Assembly (NCBI RefSeq): GCF_030378205.1
Contig: NZ_CP127385.1
Coordinates: 4,442,001-4,506,000, forward strand
DNA length: 64,000 bases
Direction of reading: 5' to 3'
From: Bradyrhizobium sp. NP1
GTDB lineage: Bacteria; Pseudomonadota; Alphaproteobacteria; Rhizobiales; Xanthobacteraceae
Part shown: positions 16,056-24,210 of the stretch, piece by piece
Layout of the letters: each line of letters begins with the position of its first letter
Numbering within the stretch: position 1 is the first letter of the stretch
Notes under the pieces: generated by a model
Seen by the model: the letters and a program-made list of their open reading frames with translations, nothing else
What the model was told of the DNA's origin: nothing
The model's database searches: none
Program-made: the position numbers and the translations under genes

Positions 16056-18560
16056 ATGAGCACGATGAGGAGCATTCGGCTCGGGCTGCTGGCAACTGTT
16101 GCCGTTGCGGCAGCGTCAGGTCTACCGGCCGCCGCACAACAGATCACCGGCACACCGGGTTCACCCGGCGCCACGACGACGATTGACGGAAAGTATCTTC
16201 CACCGCCAGCGCCGAAGTTCGGCGGCGACATCAACCTGCAGGCCAGTCAGTCCAAACCGTACTGGCCCGCCCGAGTGGTGCCGCCGCAGGGCGCGCCCAA
16301 CGTGCTCCTGATCATGACTGACGACCAGGGCTATGGAGTTTCGGGAACCTTTGGCGGCGTCATCCCGACACCTGCGATGGATCGCATCGCGCAGATGGGC
16401 CTGCGCTACACTCAATGCCACTCCACGGCACTTTGCTCGCCGACGCGGGCGGCGCTGATCACCGGCCGCAACCACCACTCGGTGGGGTTTGGCATCATTT
16501 CCGAGCAAGCGACCGGTTATCCGGGTTACGACAGCATTCTCGGACCGGAGAACGCCACCATTGGCACCATCCTGAAGCAGAACGGCTACGCCACGTCCTG
16601 GTTCGGCAAGAATCACAACACGCCGAGCTATCAGTACGGCGCGACGGGACCATTCGATCAATGGCCTATCGGCATGGGCTTCGACTACTTCTACGGCTTC
16701 ATGGGCGGCGAGACCGACCAGTGGACGCCGTATTTGTTCCGGAACACCACCCAGGTTTTCCCCTGGGTCGGAAACCCCGGCTACAATCTGACGACCGACA
16801 TGGCGGACGATGCGATCGCCCACCTGCGACAGCTCAATGCCGCCGCGCCCGATCAGCCGTTCTTTGTCTACTACGTGCCCGGCGGCACCCATTCGCCGCA
16901 TCAGCCGACCAAGGAATGGATCGACAAGTTCAAGGGCAAGTTCGACATGGGCTGGAACGCCCTGCGCGAGCAGATTTTCGCCAATCAAAAGCGGCTCGGC
17001 GTCATCCCCGCGAACACGCAGCTCACAGCCTGGCCGGACGACCTGCAAAAGTGGGAGACCTTGACGGCCGACGAGAAGAAGCTGTTCGCGCGGCAAGCGG
17101 AGGTGTTCGCCGCTTATGTCGCCTACACCGACCATGAGATCGGCCGCGTGATCCAGGAAGTCCAGGATGAGGGCAAGCTCGACAACACGCTGATCATCTA
17201 TATCAGCGGTGACAACGGCACGAGTGCGGAAGGCACCACGCGCGGGACGCCAAACCAATACACGGCGTACAACGGCATATTGGACCTCCCCATTGCCGAG
17301 CAGTTGAAGGCCTATGACGCCTGGGGCTCGGCCGCTACATACCCGCACATGGCGGTGGCCTGGTCATGGGCCTTCGACACGCCGTTCAAGTGGATGAAGC
17401 AGGTCGCGTCGCACTTCGGCGGCACCCGGCAGGGCATGGCAATCGCCTGGCCGAACCACATCAAGGATGCCGGCGGCATCCGAACCCAGTTCCACCACTT
17501 GATCGATATCGTGCCGACCATCCTTGAGGCCACCGGCATTCCCGCGCCGCTGATGGTCAACGGCATCGCGCAGAAGCCGATTGAAGGCGTGAGCATGGCG
17601 TACACGTTCGACAAGGCGAACGCCAACGCGCCATCCGCGCGCACGACGCAGTATTTCGAGATGTTTGCCAACCGCGCGATCTATCACGACGGCTGGATTG
17701 CGGCGACAACACCACCTGCGCCGCCATGGCTCCTGGGGACTGTCAAGCTGCCTGAGGATGTGGTCAATGGCTACAAGTGGGAACTCTACAACATCGCCGA
17801 GGATTACTCGGAGAGCAACGACCTCGCGGCGAAGATGCCGGACAAGCTCCGCGAGTTGCAGGAGCTGTTCATCGTAGAAGCGACCAAGTACAACGTGTTC
17901 CCACTGGACAACTCGGTGCTTCCGCGCATCGTCGCAGCGCGCCCAAGCGCGACCGCGGGTCGGAACACCTTCACATACTCGGGCGAGTTGTCAGGCCTGC
18001 CCGAGAGTGATGCGCCCAGCATCCTGAACAGGTCCTATACGATCACCGCGGAGCTCGACATTCCAGGCGCCGGCACCACCGTTGGGCGCGCGGGCCCACA
18101 GGATGGTAACGAAGGCATGATCGTCACTGAAGGGGGACGCTTCGGTGGCTATGCCCTGTATCTGCTCAGGGGCAAGCCAGTGTTCGTCTACAACTTCGTC
18201 GGCCTCGAACACTTCCGCTGGGAAGGCAAGGACGCGCTCACACCGGGCAAGCACACTGTCGTGTTCGACTTCAAGTATGAGGGTCCCGGTTTCGGCAAGG
18301 GCGGCACGGGCGTCCTGAAGGTGGACGACAAGGAGGTCGCCACCAGCAAAATCCCGCACACCATTCCATTCATCATTGCCATCGAGGAAACCTTCGACGT
18401 GGGTGTCGATACCCGCACCGGCGTTGAAGACAAGGACTATCAGGTGCCCTTCCGCTTCACCGGCAAGCTTGACAAGCTCACCATCAAGCTCGGGCCGGTG
18501 CAGCTCACCAGCGAGGATCATCAGGTCATTCGGCACGCCCGCGCCGGCGCGAACAACTGA
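16056..18560 (+). CDS. periplasmic type I arylsulfatase
   Basis: The 834-aa protein begins with a signal peptide (LGLLATVAVAAASGLPAAAQ). The sulfatase domain starts at NVLLIMTDDQGYG, giving the metal-binding Asp pair (residues 89-90). The formylglycine motif is CSPTRAALITGRNHHS, with Cys127 as the modified residue. Further active-site segments are FFVYYVPGGTHSPH and IYISGDNGTSAEGT. After about residue 560 comes a long beta-rich C-terminal extension, as in the 750-850-residue arylsulfatases of Proteobacteria. It would release sulfate from organic sulfate esters in the periplasm. ATG at 16056 has GGAGGGAA upstream. No formylglycine-generating enzyme gene lies in the window. Confidence 0.94.
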   Translation: MSTMRSIRLGLLATVAVAAASGLPAAAQQITGTPGSPGATTTIDGKYLPPPAPKFGGDINLQASQSKPYWPARVVPPQGAPNVLLIMTDDQGYGVSGTFGGVIPTPAMDRIAQMGLRYTQCHSTALCSPTRAALITGRNHHSVGFGIISEQATGYPGYDSILGPENATIGTILKQNGYATSWFGKNHNTPSYQYGATGPFDQWPIGMGFDYFYGFMGGETDQWTPYLFRNTTQVFPWVGNPGYNLTTDMADDAIAHLRQLNAAAPDQPFFVYYVPGGTHSPHQPTKEWIDKFKGKFDMGWNALREQIFANQKRLGVIPANTQLTAWPDDLQKWETLTADEKKLFARQAEVFAAYVAYTDHEIGRVIQEVQDEGKLDNTLIIYISGDNGTSAEGTTRGTPNQYTAYNGILDLPIAEQLKAYDAWGSAATYPHMAVAWSWAFDTPFKWMKQVASHFGGTRQGMAIAWPNHIKDAGGIRTQFHHLIDIVPTILEATGIPAPLMVNGIAQKPIEGVSMAYTFDKANANAPSARTTQYFEMFANRAIYHDGWIAATTPPAPPWLLGTVKLPEDVVNGYKWELYNIAEDYSESNDLAAKMPDKLRELQELFIVEATKYNVFPLDNSVLPRIVAARPSATAGRNTFTYSGELSGLPESDAPSILNRSYTITAELDIPGAGTTVGRAGPQDGNEGMIVTEGGRFGGYALYLLRGKPVFVYNFVGLEHFRWEGKDALTPGKHTVVFDFKYEGPGFGKGGTGVLKVDDKEVATSKIPHTIPFIIAIEETFDVGVDTRTGVEDKDYQVPFRFTGKLDKLTIKLGPVQLTSEDHQVIRHARAGANN

Positions 18561-19111
18561 TACCACAGCAATCCGGTCGGGTGTCCCTTCCTCGGGGTCC
18601 GGCCGGAGACCTTGGTGATCACGGGGCTTGAATCACGGCTTGGAGGGCAGGCTCGACCTGGCTCTCCAAGGAGAGGCTTGCTCGCCATCGCTCGAAAGCA
18701 GACGTGTCATGCTCACTTGGCGTTTTGGCGTGACCCCCAACCGACATTCCAGAGGCGCGCACGAGCTGCGGCGGCAACTGGTTCAATCCTGGGGCCCTAT
18801 GCCGCGCATGGTCCGCCGGTCGGGAGTGAGCAATCTTGCTCGGACACCGGCGGGGAGCAGCGCCAAGGTTGGGGTTCGCTCAGGTGGTTGCATCGAGAAC
18901 GTAAAACAACACTTCGTCCGTTTCTGCCGATTTCGCATAGCTTCCCATTCTCGGCTGTCGGATGATGTCGATCGTCGACGCTCAGCAGGCGCGGCAAAAC
19001 TAGCGTGAATAACCAGGTGGCTTGGAGCACGGCACTCTGCTTTAGCGGGTCAGGTCGGTGCCACAAGTTTCCAGACACTTCTTCGTCCACAGCAAATCAA
19101 GGGAGACGCAA
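18561..19111. other. 550-bp stretch without a recognised gene
   Basis: The stretch lies between the arylsulfatase gene and a small secreted-protein gene. ORFs of 97-126 codons exist on both strands but show no start signals, domains or bias. GGGAGA at 19101-19106 is the ribosome-binding site of the next gene. Nothing else is recognised. Confidence 0.5.
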
Positions 19112-19432
19112 ATGAGTAAGCTTGAACGCTTTTCGGCAGCACTGATCGCTGCGGCCGTGTTCGCTACTCCGGCCATGGCGTCGTGGTACGACAGAAACGG
19201 CACAGTCATCCATCCCTCCCGCGTCTACCACTGCATCCGGGCTCCAGACGTTGGCCAATTTGCCGGAGGTTCGTGGAATAATGCTCCGTGCGAACCGGCA
19301 GTCTGGTACTCGGGCAGCAGGAAACAGCACCGTGCGGCCAACGCGAGGTACGCGCCTGGCGTCGCAACAGGCGGCTCCAACAACAGAGGCGGCTTGGTCG
19401 GCGGCGCGGACCCAGGTACTTACAAGCCCTAA
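19112..19432 (+). CDS. small secreted protein, function unknown
   Basis: The 106-aa protein has a clear Sec signal peptide (MSKLERFSAALIAAAVFATP with cleavage after AMA). The mature part begins SWYDRNGTVIHPSRVYHCIR and contains two Cys (in YHCIR and APCEP) that could form a disulfide. The C-terminal third is Gly/Asn rich. ATG at 19112 has GGGAGA five bases upstream. I do not recognise a family. A GC-rich hairpin follows the stop codon. Confidence 0.72.
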   Translation: MSKLERFSAALIAAAVFATPAMASWYDRNGTVIHPSRVYHCIRAPDVGQFAGGSWNNAPCEPAVWYSGSRKQHRAANARYAPGVATGGSNNRGGLVGGADPGTYKP

Positions 19433-19451
19433 GAATAGGCGCTGTGTTTCT

Positions 19452-19478
19452 GCGGGGGCATTTGTAAGCGCCCCCGCT
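19452..19478. terminator. GC-rich hairpin, possible terminator without U-run
   Basis: GCGGGGGC at 19452-19459 pairs with GCCCCCGC about ten bases later. It lies 20 bp after the stop codon of the small secreted protein. No T tract follows, so it may act as an RNA 3'-end stabiliser rather than a classical terminator. Confidence 0.5.
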
Positions 19479-19748
19479 AGCCTTCGCCCACGTGCAGTAA
19501 CCGGACGACCCGCGATCAGGTTATCAGGGTCCGCCGCTGAACCTGACCGGTTTTAAGGGTTAGATGTGTCCTGCCGGCCAGGCAGGTCTTGCCGGAATTG
19601 CAAGGTCAACAGCATCTGTCATTTCACCATCGAAGTTCCGAAACCGCATAGTCGAAAGTCGCCAACTGCCTGATGCTGCGTCCTAGGTGAGACCAAAGCG
19701 CTTCAAACAGGTCGCAAGAACTGTCCGCCGGCTCGACAGGGCGGAACA

Positions 19749-20693
19749 ATGGCTGGTGGCACGCAAATCTTTACGGATCCGGACGGCTACGCAGCCGCCA
19801 TCGGCGACGCCCGCCTCAACCTGACGATGACAGGCGCAGGAGCTTTCAGGGCTGAGCTCACCTGGATGCAGTTGCAACATCTGAAGATCTATCGATGTTG
19901 CGAAAGCCTCTCGCGCATCGGCTATATCTCCCTCTCCCCCAAAATGACTTTCCTGTCGTTTCCCATCAACGCGACGTCCGCCATATTCAGTGGATTTTCC
20001 GTTCGAAACGGCGACATCATTTTTCACAGCCCAGGCGAGCGCATGCATCAACGGTTCATCGGTGGATGCCAATGGGGTTTGATCGCGCTAACGGCACAGC
20101 ACTTCGCTGATTGCAGCAAGGCATTGGTCGGAAGATCGTTCGCGTCACCCGGCGCGAGCAGCGTAATTCACCCTTCGCGAACGGAAATAGTGAGGTTTCG
20201 GCGTCTGTTCAGACAGGCCTGCCATCTCGCCGAGGGCAGAAGGAAAATAGCTGAACACCCCGAGGTCGCGAGAGCGCTGGAACACGACATGCTTCACGCT
20301 ATCATTCATTGCCTCGCAGGAGGCATCTCGGGCGAGACGATCAAGGCGAGATGCCATCACGCAGCCGTCATGGCTCGTTTCGAGGAAGCGCTGAGCAAGC
20401 TTGCCGATGACAGGCCTAACATGGCCAGGCTTTGCGCAGAGATCGGCGTAGCGGAGCGAACGCTCCGGATGTGTTGCGCCGAATTTCTCGGCATAAGCCC
20501 CACGCGCTACCTTCTGCTGCAACGCCTGAACAAGGCCCGTGCCGCGCTGCAGCGAGCTAACCCTTCGACAACGAGCGTTGCGGAGATCGCCCGAGACCAT
20601 CAATTCCTGGAGCTCGGGCGCTTTGCGGTGACCTATCGCATCACCTTTGGTGAATCGCCTTCCGTCACGCTGCATCGACATCCCCGAACCTGA
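19749..20693 (+). CDS. AraC-family transcriptional regulator
   Basis: The 314-aa protein has an AraC-type C-terminal domain: RPNMARLCAEIGVAERTLRM as the first helix-turn-helix, the linker EFLGISPTRYLLLQRLNKAR, and a second helix-turn-helix VAEIARDHQFLELGRFAVTY. The end, FGESPSVTL, matches the consensus of the domain. The N-terminal 200 residues resemble the ligand-binding region of EutR/OruR-like AraC members. ATG at 19749 has no clear Shine-Dalgarno. The likely target is not evident, since both neighbours are small or hypothetical genes. A rho-independent terminator lies 250 bp downstream. Confidence 0.88.
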   Translation: MAGGTQIFTDPDGYAAAIGDARLNLTMTGAGAFRAELTWMQLQHLKIYRCCESLSRIGYISLSPKMTFLSFPINATSAIFSGFSVRNGDIIFHSPGERMHQRFIGGCQWGLIALTAQHFADCSKALVGRSFASPGASSVIHPSRTEIVRFRRLFRQACHLAEGRRKIAEHPEVARALEHDMLHAIIHCLAGGISGETIKARCHHAAVMARFEEALSKLADDRPNMARLCAEIGVAERTLRMCCAEFLGISPTRYLLLQRLNKARAALQRANPSTTSVAEIARDHQFLELGRFAVTYRITFGESPSVTLHRHPRT

Positions 20694-20941
20694 GCGGAAT
20701 GCCGAAGTTGGCGAAAGTGCACAGCCGCGACGGGACGCTTCACCAATATTGCATGGTCGATTTCCGTCATTCCGTCTCTTGACCCGCATGCAGATGGCGG
20801 ACCCTGCGAAATTGTCGCCCACACCGCCCTTGAGGGGTGCGAGCGCGAACAGAAACAAGACCTAACGCCAACCGCCGGGCGGGTCAGCCAGCCGGATGCC
20901 TTGCTTGAACCAAAGGCAAGCGGCGCGATCAACTCCCGAAG

Positions 20942-20963
20942 GACCGCCCTCTGGCGGTCTTTT
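20942..20963 (+). terminator. rho-independent terminator
   Basis: GACCGCC at 20942-20948 pairs with GGCGGTC at 20953-20959 around a CTCT loop and is followed by TTTT. It terminates plus-strand transcription coming from the AraC gene, 25 bp before the end of the convergent LssY_C gene. Confidence 0.8.
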
Positions 20964-20987
20964 CGTTGAGCGCCAATATCGCTGCGC

Positions 20988-21791
20988 CTATTTGCTGAGT
21001 GCGTTGCTGACGCCGTGCCAGATCTGATCCTTCAGCGCGATGAGCGATGGCGCCGGCAAGGTCACCGGCGGTGCTGCTTGCCTGACGCCATCGATCACCA
21101 GAGTGGCTACGTCGATTTCACCGTCCGTGTAATAGGGATCGCCTTCGCCATTTCTTCCAAACAGCGTCGGGCCCGTTCCGGAAATCTGGAAGAAGTTTTG
21201 AACCATGCCCGCTTCACCGAGATCGCGCATCAAAAGATCGCGTTCGGCATCAATGTCGGGCGCAATGTGATGGGTGACCTGCCCGGTGTCGTGGCTCAAG
21301 CCCACGCCGCGGTCGAAGGTGACGGAGCCGAGCCAGACTGGACGGCCATCGCTGCCTTTTTCAAGCACCATCCAGAAGCGGACGTGATGTCGCTTGTCGG
21401 CGCTTCTACCGTCCGGCTTTTCGAATGCGAGCTCTTCTTTCTTGCCCATGTAATAGAGCGGGCTGACCGGCGCGTCACGGTACGGTCGGTCGAGCACGAC
21501 GCTGCCGACGATTTCGATGCTGGTGCGCAATGTAATCGGGTCAGCCGGATACCAACCCGCGGAATGCATGGCAAGGAGGACGTCTTCCTTGCTGCCGACG
21601 AGGCCGACGTTGAGCGCATCGCCCGGGATATCACTTGCGGTGCGCGTCACCATGGGCAAGGACGCAAGGCCCGGCTCATGTTCGTGATGGCTCCACAAAG
21701 AGGGCAGCAACAAATAGGCGAGCATCAGGTAAGCGACGACCACGCTCACCAGAACGAGCCACCATCGTCGCCTGCCTGCAATCTGCTTCAT
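20988..21791 (-). CDS. LssY C-terminal-domain protein, membrane anchored
   Basis: The 267-aa protein has one N-terminal transmembrane helix (WWLVLVSVVVAYLMLAYLLL) and then a soluble domain. That domain has GDALNVGLVGSKEDVLLAM, GWYPADPITLRTS, the SPLYYMGKKEELAFE strand and HHVRFWM. This pattern matches the C-terminal domain of LssY, named from the Legionella lss type I secretion locus and of unknown biochemical function. The domain would face the periplasm. It is monocistronic and convergent with the AraC gene. Confidence 0.8.
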   Translation of the reverse strand: MKQIAGRRRWWLVLVSVVVAYLMLAYLLLPSLWSHHEHEPGLASLPMVTRTASDIPGDALNVGLVGSKEDVLLAMHSAGWYPADPITLRTSIEIVGSVVLDRPYRDAPVSPLYYMGKKEELAFEKPDGRSADKRHHVRFWMVLEKGSDGRPVWLGSVTFDRGVGLSHDTGQVTHHIAPDIDAERDLLMRDLGEAGMVQNFFQISGTGPTLFGRNGEGDPYYTDGEIDVATLVIDGVRQAAPPVTLPAPSLIALKDQIWHGVSNALSK

Positions 21792-22211
21792 GCGTTGTAA
21801 CAGCGGTGTTGCGGCATTCGCCTTGTGTGACCTGCCAAGCCGGCCGTCGGGTTCACGAGGTCAATGGCCGCTCATTTGGTCACCAAATGCCGGGTCGGGG
21901 TTACGGTGCTTTCAGGCCGCGCCTTGGAAATCGCGAACGTCAGCCAGGCATTCCAGCCCGACAGCCGCCCGCTCGTCTATGCGAAATCGGCAGAGCTTTC
22001 CTCGGTTGCTTGTTGCGGCGAGACTGTGTCTCGTGCACCCAGCTGCCGACCCTGATCTCTCAGCCCATCGAGCTGCATGAACTGCGTCATTGCCAAGGCT
22101 TGACCGACAAAGCGCTTGCCATTTTGCCGAATATGCATAGCGCGGCATCCAACGTCTCCTTAGCCTGCGTCAAATCCTGAACAGCGCCGCGTTGTTGCAC
22201 TGGAGTGAGTC
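21792..22211. other. 420-bp stretch without a recognised gene
   Basis: Short overlapping frames on both strands show no ribosome-binding site or domain. The stretch must hold the promoters of the divergent LssY_C gene and the small secreted protein at 22212. No hairpin or repeat stands out. Confidence 0.45.
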
Positions 22212-22496
22212 ATGAGCGCGCCTCGCTATTTTGCGATTTTCCTATTTTTGCTCCTTGCTGCCATGCCATTGGAGCGTTCCGGGCTTATCGCGACGGCGGT
22301 TGCCGAAACGGTCAAGGACATACTGGCGGCCCAGATTCGCAGTCAGGGAATCGTATGCGACAAACCCCGGCGAGCAATACGGGACGCAAAGCGATCAAAG
22401 CCGGATTATGAGGTCTGGATCCTGACATGCGAAAACGCGACTTACAGGGTCAGCCGCTATCCCGATCTTGCAGCGAAGATCGAGCGGGTTCGATAG
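22212..22496 (+). CDS. small secreted protein, function unknown
   Basis: The 94-aa protein starts with a signal peptide (YFAIFLFLLLAAMPLERSG, probable cleavage after AVA-E). The mature part, DILAAQIRSQGIVCDKPRRA to the end, has two Cys and the pattern VWILTCENATYRVSRYPD, as in small periplasmic PepSY-like or stress-related proteins. I do not assign a family. GAGTGAG upstream of ATG 22212 is a modest ribosome-binding site. It is monocistronic. Confidence 0.7.
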   Translation: MSAPRYFAIFLFLLLAAMPLERSGLIATAVAETVKDILAAQIRSQGIVCDKPRRAIRDAKRSKPDYEVWILTCENATYRVSRYPDLAAKIERVR

Positions 22497-22990
22497 CCGC
22501 TCCAGCGCCTCAGGTTGAGACCGGAACGTCGGCCGAAACGCACGATCGGCGTCGATGCCGATAGGGCGTCATCTGGGCTTTCGTTGCATCATTCGAGAGA
22601 GAGAATGTGATCAAGCTGGGGTACTTCCGGGCGACCCCGAATTATTCCCACTCGATTGTTCTCATCGAACCTAATAGATTGATTTTTCGGTATGAAGTTT
22701 CTGTTCGCCAGAAAACTTCCGTCCCTCAAACCGTCAGACGCATACGGCTTCTGACTTCAAAGGGAAATTTGGGCCGCTCGGGATTTTTTCGCTTCCAGGG
22801 ACTATCGAGAGCTATCGGTCAATTTTTCTCGAATCCGATATCAGCCACACCACAGACAGGGCCAAAAACTACCGTCAGCAGTCCCTATCTTCGATCATCT
22901 AAGTGCCCTATCGGGCGACTAAGACCCATCCGGACATCGATCGCAAGAAGGCGGCGACCGTGTCGCCGCCTCCTGTTTCACAATTCTGTA
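22497..22990. other. 490-bp stretch without a recognised gene
   Basis: The DNA is visibly richer in A and T than its surroundings, for example around 22640-22720 and 22800-22830. A 131-codon frame at 22607-23002 is basic, has no domain, and runs into the end of the esterase gene on the other strand, so it is not called. The far end holds the hairpin at 22950-22970. The composition could reflect foreign or decayed DNA. Confidence 0.5.
22950..22970 (-). terminator. hairpin downstream of the esterase gene
   Basis: GGCGGCGAC pairs with GTCGCCGCC around a CGT loop, 20 bp beyond the esterase stop codon. On the minus strand the stem is followed by TTCTTG, a weak U-run. It is a plausible terminator for the esterase gene. 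Confidence 0.55.
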
Positions 22991-24028
22991 TCAGGGCGCT
23001 AGATGGGCCTTTATCTCGGCCGACATCTGACGGATCGCGGCCTGGGGCTCGGGGTCGGTCAGGATGCCGTTCAGCAGGACGAAATCGTGGATCATCCCGT
23101 TGTAGCGGGTGGCGATCACCGAAACCCCAGCCTCCTTGAGCTTGCGGGCGTAGGCCTCGCCTTCGTCGCGCAGCGGATCGTTCTCCGAAGTTATCACCAA
23201 GGCCGGCGGAAGCCCGTGTAGCTCCTGAAGGCTGGCGCGCAGCGGCGAGACGTAGGGGTTGTCGCGGGTCTTGGCCTCCGGCGCGTACAAATCCCAGCCA
23301 TACTTCATAAAGGCGCGGGCCAAGAATCGCCCCGTGCCGTATTCATGGTAGGACGCGGTGTCCACGCTGGCGTCGGTGGCCGGGATCATCAGCACCTGGT
23401 AGCTAATCTTGGGTCCGCCGCGGTCCTTGGCCATAAGCGTCAATGCTGCAGTCATGTTGCCGCCGACCGAATTGCCGGCCACCGCAATCCGGCTGCCGTC
23501 CGCGCCGAACTCTTCGGCGTGGGTCGCCACCCACTTCAGCACGGCATAGGATTGATCGAGCTGAGTGGGGAAGCGCGCCTCGGGCAAGGAGGTGTACTCA
23601 ACGAACACGCCGATCTGGCCGGAGTTGATCACCAGGTCCCGCAGCAGACGCTGATGGTTCTGGAAGTTGCCGACGATCCAGACACCGCCGTGAATGAATA
23701 GCAGCACGCCGGGCTTGTCGGTAACCTGCTCGGGTTTCATGATATAGATCTTCACCGCTTTACCGTCCTGGGTGATGGTCTGCTCGGTCGTGTTCACTCC
23801 CGACATATCGACTGAGGTCTTGTTCTGAAGCCCTGTCAGGATCTCTTGCGGCTTCGGCTGGGGGAGTTCCCAGAACGGGCTTGGGTCCTTGTTGATCTCC
23901 CGCAGGAAGGCGCGAACTTGGGGATCGATGCGAGGATCGGTCGCAGGATCTGGCGTTGCAGCTTGTGTAGTTTGCGTCATAACCGTGGCTCCGAGAATGA
24001 TTGTTGAAAGAAGAAGGGTGCGTCGCAT
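22991..24028 (-). CDS. secreted alpha/beta hydrolase, HSL/acetyl-esterase family
   Basis: The 345-aa protein has a signal peptide (LLLSTIILGATVMTQTTQAA). The hormone-sensitive-lipase family motif HGGVWIVG forms the oxyanion hole and the nucleophile elbow is GNSVGGN (Ser). The Asp is in ITSENDPLRDEG and the His in NGMIHDFVLL, completing the triad. It should hydrolyse short-chain acyl esters in the periplasm. The gene is divergent from the 951-aa winged-helix/NTPase regulator at 24211, which is the best candidate for its control. Confidence 0.92.
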   Translation of the reverse strand: MRRTLLLSTIILGATVMTQTTQAATPDPATDPRIDPQVRAFLREINKDPSPFWELPQPKPQEILTGLQNKTSVDMSGVNTTEQTITQDGKAVKIYIMKPEQVTDKPGVLLFIHGGVWIVGNFQNHQRLLRDLVINSGQIGVFVEYTSLPEARFPTQLDQSYAVLKWVATHAEEFGADGSRIAVAGNSVGGNMTAALTLMAKDRGGPKISYQVLMIPATDASVDTASYHEYGTGRFLARAFMKYGWDLYAPEAKTRDNPYVSPLRASLQELHGLPPALVITSENDPLRDEGEAYARKLKEAGVSVIATRYNGMIHDFVLLNGILTDPEPQAAIRQMSAEIKAHLAP

Positions 24029-24210
24029 GTATCACCTCTGGCGTTTTGCCGATGGTCGAGCGTAGTGGCGAGTTCAATGATGCATTGCTGGCCTGTTCGA
24101 CCGTCCGATGCTCACCGCCACGACCGACGTTTAAGTTCGTTTCGCAGGTGAATTCCCTGAGTGTGTGCTGAGAAGTTCTGAGGATTGCTCGATCTACGAG
24201 GATCGCCGAA

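Noticed and set aside
16161..17348. 395-codon open frame antisense to the arylsulfatase gene
   Set aside because: It lies opposite the sulfatase active-site region and shows no domain.
22607..23002. 131-codon frame after the small secreted protein
   Set aside because: It is basic, lacks a domain and runs into the end of the esterase gene; more likely chance in A/T-rich intergenic DNA.
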